Both the position numbers and the translations under genes were made by a program. From Nocardioides speluncae (GTDB taxonomy: Bacteria; Actinomycetota; Actinomycetes; Propionibacteriales; Nocardioidaceae): a stretch of DNA of 64,000 bases. This document shows positions 60,386-64,000 of the stretch, one piece after another. The notes beneath the pieces are model-generated. The model did no database searches. It was not told the DNA's origin and saw only the letters and a list, made by a program, of their open reading frames with translations. How positions within the stretch are numbered: position 1 is the first letter of the stretch; each line of letters opens with the position of its first letter. The stretch is from contig NZ_QEOO01000011.1 in NCBI RefSeq assembly GCF_003121585.1, positions 1 to 64,000 on the forward strand. Direction: 5' to 3'.

Positions 60386-61042
60386 CTAGGAGCCGGTCGT
60401 GTGGTAGCGGCCCTGGAAGAACAGAAGCGGGGCACGGTCGTCGCCGAGGGCGAGGTCCTGGACCCGGCCGATGACGACATAGTGGTCGCCGGCCTCGTGG
60501 ACGGCCTGGATCGTGCAGTCGACGTACCCGAGCGAGTCGTCCAGCAGCGGTGAGCCGGTGGCCTCCGACGGGCGCCAGCCCACGCCCGCGAACTTGTCGA
60601 CCCCGCGGGAGGCCATCACGTCCGACAGGTCGGTCTGGTCGGCGGCGAGGAAGTTCACGCAGAACCGGCCGGCGCGCTGCATCAGCGGCCAGGCGCGCGA
60701 GGTGCGGGCCGGGATGAACATCACCAGCGGCGGGTTCAGCGACACCGAGGAGAACGACTGGCAGGTCATCCCGATCGGCGTCTCCCCCGACATCGCGGTG
60801 ACCACGGTGACGCCGCTGCAGAATCGTCCGAGTACGTCGCGGAACCGGCGTGCCGCGGCCTTCACCGCCTCGTCGTCGGACGGCAGGTCGGTGTGCTCGC
60901 CGGGACGGAACTCGAAGTCGAACGGACCGAGGTAGGAGTCGATCAGCTCCCTCGGCGGCCACGACTCTCGGGCGTCCGGCTTCATGCCCGCGGGGATCTC
61001 GCCGTCGGGCTCGACAAGCTTCGGGTCGACCATGCTCCCCAT
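60386..61042 (-). CDS. hsaB: HsaB, flavin reductase of 3-HSA hydroxylase
   Basis: HsaB supplies reduced FMN to HsaA. The 218-residue protein has the flavin-reductase-like core FCSGVTVVTAMSGETPIGMT, then SFSSVSLNPPLVMF, and RAGRFCVNFLAADQ, with an N-terminal extension typical of this family. ATGs at 61042 and 61033 are three codons apart; neither has a good ribosome site. It lies eight bases after hsaC in the hsaA-hsaD-hsaC-hsaB operon, the order of Rv3570c-Rv3567c. Confidence 0.92.
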   Translation of the reverse strand: MGSMVDPKLVEPDGEIPAGMKPDARESWPPRELIDSYLGPFDFEFRPGEHTDLPSDDEAVKAAARRFRDVLGRFCSGVTVVTAMSGETPIGMTCQSFSSVSLNPPLVMFIPARTSRAWPLMQRAGRFCVNFLAADQTDLSDVMASRGVDKFAGVGWRPSEATGSPLLDDSLGYVDCTIQAVHEAGDHYVVIGRVQDLALGDDRAPLLFFQGRYHTTGS

Positions 61043-61050
61043 TGTCGTTG

Positions 61051-61950
61051 CTACCCGCCGCCGCTGAAGTCGTGGCCCCAGTACGAGACGGCGGTGGACT
61101 CGCGAGCCACCCAGCGGGCGTCGTCGACCTGCAGCCCCTCGGTACCGAACTCCACGTCGAAGCCACCCGGCGAGCGGACGTAGAACGAGATCATCTCGTC
61201 GTTCATGTGCCGCCCGAGGGTCGCGGACAGGTGAGCCTTGTGCTTGCGGACCCGCTCCAGCGCCCGGCCCACGTCGTCAAGCTCGTCGACCTCCAGCATG
61301 ATGTGCACGCACTTGGCCGGGTTCGGCATCGGCAGGAACGCCAGCGAGTGGTGCCGCGGGTTCACGCCGAGGAACCGCAGCCACACCTTCGAGCCCGCCT
61401 CCTTGCCGACGAACTCCCCCGGCATGCTCATCGAGTCGCGCAGCCGGAAGCCGAGCACCTCGGTATAGAACCGCAGTGCCTCCACGTCATCAGTGACGGG
61501 TACGACGATGTGCCCCATGCCCTGGTCGCCGGTCACGAACTTCGCGGCGTACGGCGTCACCACCGGCCGCGACTCGTAGGTGATCCCGTGGAAGAGCTCG
61601 AAGACGTTGTCCCACGGGTCGGCGAACCGGATCAGCTCCTGCACCCGGCGCTCGGCCAGCTCGCCCGGCGTACCCTCCTCGAACTCCACGCCCGCCTTCG
61701 CCAGGTGCTCGCGCGCACCCTGCAGCGCCTCGTGGTCGGCGACCTCCCAGCCGGTCGCGCTGAGCTGGTCGACGTCGGAGGGGAACACCACCAGCCGAGC
61801 CGAGACCTGGTCGATCCGGTAGTAGAGATTGTCGGGCGAAGGCCCGCGGCCGAGGGCCAGCCCGAGCACCTTCTCGGCGAAGGTCCGCCACTGGTCCAGG
61901 TCGGTGCTGGCCACCCGGACGTAGCCCATGGAACGGATGTCGATGGTCAT
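61051..61950 (-). CDS. hsaC: HsaC, iron-dependent extradiol dioxygenase
   Basis: HsaC cleaves the aromatised ring A catechol (3,4-DHSA) by meta-cleavage. The 299-residue two-domain VOC protein has the Fe(II) ligands His147 (MGHIVVPV), His216 (KCVHIMLEV) and Glu267 (FDVEFGTEG), with the C-terminal Tyr-containing ISFYVRSPGG strand. ATG 61950 overlaps the hsaD stop (ATGA). Confidence 0.96.
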   Translation of the reverse strand: MTIDIRSMGYVRVASTDLDQWRTFAEKVLGLALGRGPSPDNLYYRIDQVSARLVVFPSDVDQLSATGWEVADHEALQGAREHLAKAGVEFEEGTPGELAERRVQELIRFADPWDNVFELFHGITYESRPVVTPYAAKFVTGDQGMGHIVVPVTDDVEALRFYTEVLGFRLRDSMSMPGEFVGKEAGSKVWLRFLGVNPRHHSLAFLPMPNPAKCVHIMLEVDELDDVGRALERVRKHKAHLSATLGRHMNDEMISFYVRSPGGFDVEFGTEGLQVDDARWVARESTAVSYWGHDFSGGG

Positions 61951-62819
61951 GACCGGGTCCTCTCCACATGAGCGTCCAGGAAGGCCAGTACCAGGTCCCG
62001 GAACTCGTCGGCGGCCTCGATCTGGGCCCAGTGCCCGCAGTTGGGGAAGACGTGCAGCCGGGCCTTGGGGATCTGCTTGAGCGCGACGAAGGCGCCGTCG
62101 AGCGGGTTCACCCGGTCCTCGCGACCCCAGGTGAGCAGGGTGTGCGCGCGGATCTTGTGGGCGTCGCGCCAGACCATGCCGTCCTCGAAGGTGTCCGGGT
62201 TCCAGAACGACGCGCCCATCGAGGCCATCGCCTCCCGTGCGCCGGGCTTGGTCGCGTCGGCCAGCCGCTCGTCGACCAGCTCGTCGGTGACCAGGTCTTG
62301 GTTGACCACCATCACCGAGATGAAGGCCCGCATCGCCTCCCGGCTGGGCGCCGCGCCGAACTCCATCAGCCGCTTGACGCCCTCGGTCGGGTCCGGCGAG
62401 GTCACCGACAGGTTGAGCCCACCCGGGCCCATCAGCACCAGCCGGCCGACCCGCTTCGGGTTCTCGATCGCGAACCGAGCGGCAGTGCCGCCGCCGAGGC
62501 TGTTGCCGAGCAGGTGCACCCGCTCCAGGCCGAGCTCGTCGAGGAATGCCTCCAGGTAGCCCGCCGAGTGCCGGAAGTAGTTGCCCACCACCGGCGGCTT
62601 GTCGGAGTCACCGAAACCGGGCTGGTCAACCAGCAGGGTTCGGTACGACGCCGCGAAGCCGGGCAGCGCGGCGCCGAAGTTCGACCAGGCCGAGGCACCC
62701 GGCCCGCCGCCGTGCAGCATCACCAGCGGGAGGCCGGGACCGTCTCCGGCCTCGTAGTAGTTGAGCGTGATGTCGCCCGCCTTGGACGACTTGCGCACCG
62801 ACTCCTTGTCGAGCGACAC
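61947..62819 (-). CDS. hsaD: HsaD, 4,9-DSHA hydrolase
   Basis: HsaD is the meta-cleavage-product hydrolase that splits 4,9-DSHA into HIP (rings C/D) and a C6 hexadienoate. The 290-residue alpha/beta hydrolase has oxyanion HGGGPGAS, nucleophile Ser107 in GNSLGGG, the acid in WGREDRVNPLD, and His263 in NCGHWAQIE. GTG 62819 lies one base after the hsaA TGA. HIP released here feeds FadD3. Confidence 0.95.
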   Translation of the reverse strand: MSLDKESVRKSSKAGDITLNYYEAGDGPGLPLVMLHGGGPGASAWSNFGAALPGFAASYRTLLVDQPGFGDSDKPPVVGNYFRHSAGYLEAFLDELGLERVHLLGNSLGGGTAARFAIENPKRVGRLVLMGPGGLNLSVTSPDPTEGVKRLMEFGAAPSREAMRAFISVMVVNQDLVTDELVDERLADATKPGAREAMASMGASFWNPDTFEDGMVWRDAHKIRAHTLLTWGREDRVNPLDGAFVALKQIPKARLHVFPNCGHWAQIEAADEFRDLVLAFLDAHVERTRS

Positions 62820-62820
62820 G

Positions 62821-63987
62821 TCAGTACATCCCCGGGTCGATCTTGTGGCCGAACTCGTGCGCGCCGTACAGCTGCAGCGCCCGCTCGGGGTCGTTGGCGG
62901 CGTGCACCCGGCCCGCGTGCGCGTCCCTCCAGGCCCGCTGCAGCGGCGTGCCCTCGGCGAGCGCGCGGCCACCGGACGCCTCGAACAGCGTGTCGATCGC
63001 CTCGATCGCTCGCTCGGTGCCGACCACCTGGTCGCGACGTACCTTCAGCCGCAGCGAGAGCGGGACCTTCTCGCCCATCTCCACCAGCGCCTGCTCCTCG
63101 CGGATGTTGTTGGTCAGCAGTGCCCAGGCGGCGTCGATCTCGCTGGAGGCTCGCGCGATCCGGACCGCCGCGAACGGGTCGAGCGACGCCTTCTCGCCGA
63201 TGTACGCCGCCCGCACCCGCTTGCGCTGCATCTCGACGTGCTCCTCGTAGGCGCCGTACGCCATCCCGATGATCGGGGTGGTGATGGTCGAGGTGAACAC
63301 CGAGTGGAACGGCAGCTTGTAGAGGTTCGAGGTGTTCTGGGCCTGGCCGGGGCCGTAGCAGCGGCCGGTGTCGCCCATCGACAGCGTGAACGCCTCGGGG
63401 ATGAACGTCTCCTCGACCACGATGTCGTTGGACCCGGTGCCGCGCAGGCCGACGACGTTCCAGACGTCGACGATCTGGTACTTATCCCGCGGCACCAGGA
63501 AGGTCTTGAAGTCGACCGGCTGGCCTTCGTCGTTGAGGACCAGGCCGCCGAGCAGCACCCAGTCGGCGTGGTCGCAGCCCGACGAGAACGACCACTTCCC
63601 GCTCAGCGTGTAGCCGCCCTCGGTGAGTACGGCGCGTCCGGTCGGCGCGTACGACGAGCTCGCCCGGACCGACGTGTCGGCGCCCCACACGGCCTGCTGC
63701 GCCTCGTCGGCGAACAGCGCGATCTGCCACGGGTGGACCCCGACCACACTGGCGACCCAGCCGGTAGAGCCGCACGCTGACGCGATCTCACGGACCGCGG
63801 TGTAGAAGTCGATCGGGTCGGCCTCCAGGCCGTCGAAGCGTTTGGGCTGGAGCATCCGGAAGAAGCCGGTCTCCTCCAGCTCCTTGATCGACGCATCCGG
63901 TACGACACGCAGCCGCTCCGCCTCGTCCGCGCGCTCGCGCAGGGTCGGCAGTAGGTCACGTACGCCATCGAGGACTGACTTCGACAT
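62821..63987 (-). CDS. hsaA: HsaA, 3-HSA 4-hydroxylase oxygenase
   Basis: HsaA is the flavin-dependent monooxygenase that converts 3-HSA to the catechol 3,4-DHSA using FMNH2 from HsaB. The 388-residue acyl-CoA-dehydrogenase-fold protein shows ACGSTGWVASVVGVHPW, LSGKWSFSSGCDHADWVLLG, VVGLRGTGSNDIVVEE, and a C-terminal DAHAGRVHAANDPERALQLY. GGAG lies upstream of ATG 63987. First gene of hsaADCB; any KstR site lies outside the right edge of the window. Confidence 0.95.
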   Translation of the reverse strand: MSKSVLDGVRDLLPTLRERADEAERLRVVPDASIKELEETGFFRMLQPKRFDGLEADPIDFYTAVREIASACGSTGWVASVVGVHPWQIALFADEAQQAVWGADTSVRASSSYAPTGRAVLTEGGYTLSGKWSFSSGCDHADWVLLGGLVLNDEGQPVDFKTFLVPRDKYQIVDVWNVVGLRGTGSNDIVVEETFIPEAFTLSMGDTGRCYGPGQAQNTSNLYKLPFHSVFTSTITTPIIGMAYGAYEEHVEMQRKRVRAAYIGEKASLDPFAAVRIARASSEIDAAWALLTNNIREEQALVEMGEKVPLSLRLKVRRDQVVGTERAIEAIDTLFEASGGRALAEGTPLQRAWRDAHAGRVHAANDPERALQLYGAHEFGHKIDPGMY

Positions 63988-64000
63988 CGGCTCTCCTGTC

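Overview
This 64 kb window is high-GC DNA with frequent GTG/TTG starts and tightly overlapping stop/start codons. It reads as the chromosome of a steroid-degrading actinobacterium. The gene content and the many extragenic palindromes suggest a Nocardioidaceae-like organism (inference). No rRNA, tRNA, CRISPR array or transposase was seen. About 61 protein genes were called; the dominant theme is complete degradation of sterol rings and side chain, in the arrangement known from the Mycobacterium tuberculosis Rv3504-Rv3570 region but broken up by unrelated genes.

Layout. 0-8.2 kb is general: a Tat/lipoprotein Rieske protein, uvrA with a LexA box, a mycothiol-dependent isomerase-like protein, and two secreted phospholipase-D-fold paralogues around an MBL hydrolase and a frameshifted gene. 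8.2-13.2 kb holds kshB, a small coupled ORF and kshA (ring 9-alpha-hydroxylation), divergent from an acyl-CoA dehydrogenase pair (fadE26/fadE27 type) across a KstR operator. 13.2-18.7 kb is unrelated: amidase, FetB-type permease, LVIVD propeller protein, TetR and MpaB-family oxygenase. 18.7-32.7 kb carries side-chain genes (fadD19/echA19, a fadD8-like ligase, an F420-type LLM oxidoreductase, a DUF35 protein and two thiolase-like Ltp proteins), with three KstR operators and a 1,097-residue HEAT-type protein inserted. 32.7-37.8 kb has map, a ClgR-like regulator, a clpP pair, then divergent cyp125 and fadA5.

39.0-56.4 kb is the ring C/D (HIP) regulon: two SDRs, echA20, ipdABC, fadA6, kstR2, ipdF, fadE30, fadD3, an atypical hydratase, fadE31, fadE32 and fadE33. 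Two 18-bp palindromes lie in its divergent promoters. A phosphoesterase and a GNAT gene interrupt it. 56.4-58.8 kb has a headless TetR remnant and two CitE/malyl-CoA-lyase-type genes that could help assimilate the products. 60.4-64 kb is hsaADCB (ring A/B meta-cleavage), with hsaA at the right edge. kstR, kstD, mce4 and the ChsE1-ChsE2-ChsH1-ChsH2-Ltp2 genes are not in the window.

The least explained feature is a set of long perfect or near-perfect palindromes. Two single-gene units (37.8-39.0 kb and 58.8-60.1 kb) each contain an AbiEi/DUF559-like putative nuclease gene bracketed by such palindromes. Both have the same pair of TATCCACA-type boxes about 26 bp apart and 52 bp before the start codon. 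Solo palindromes occur at 14.2, 23.4 and 33.5 kb, and a different short palindrome family sits in frame inside three steroid genes. Base-pair-preserving differences between copies suggest the folded form is selected. This may be a nuclease-linked palindrome element comparable in logic to RAYT/REP systems, but that is a hypothesis.
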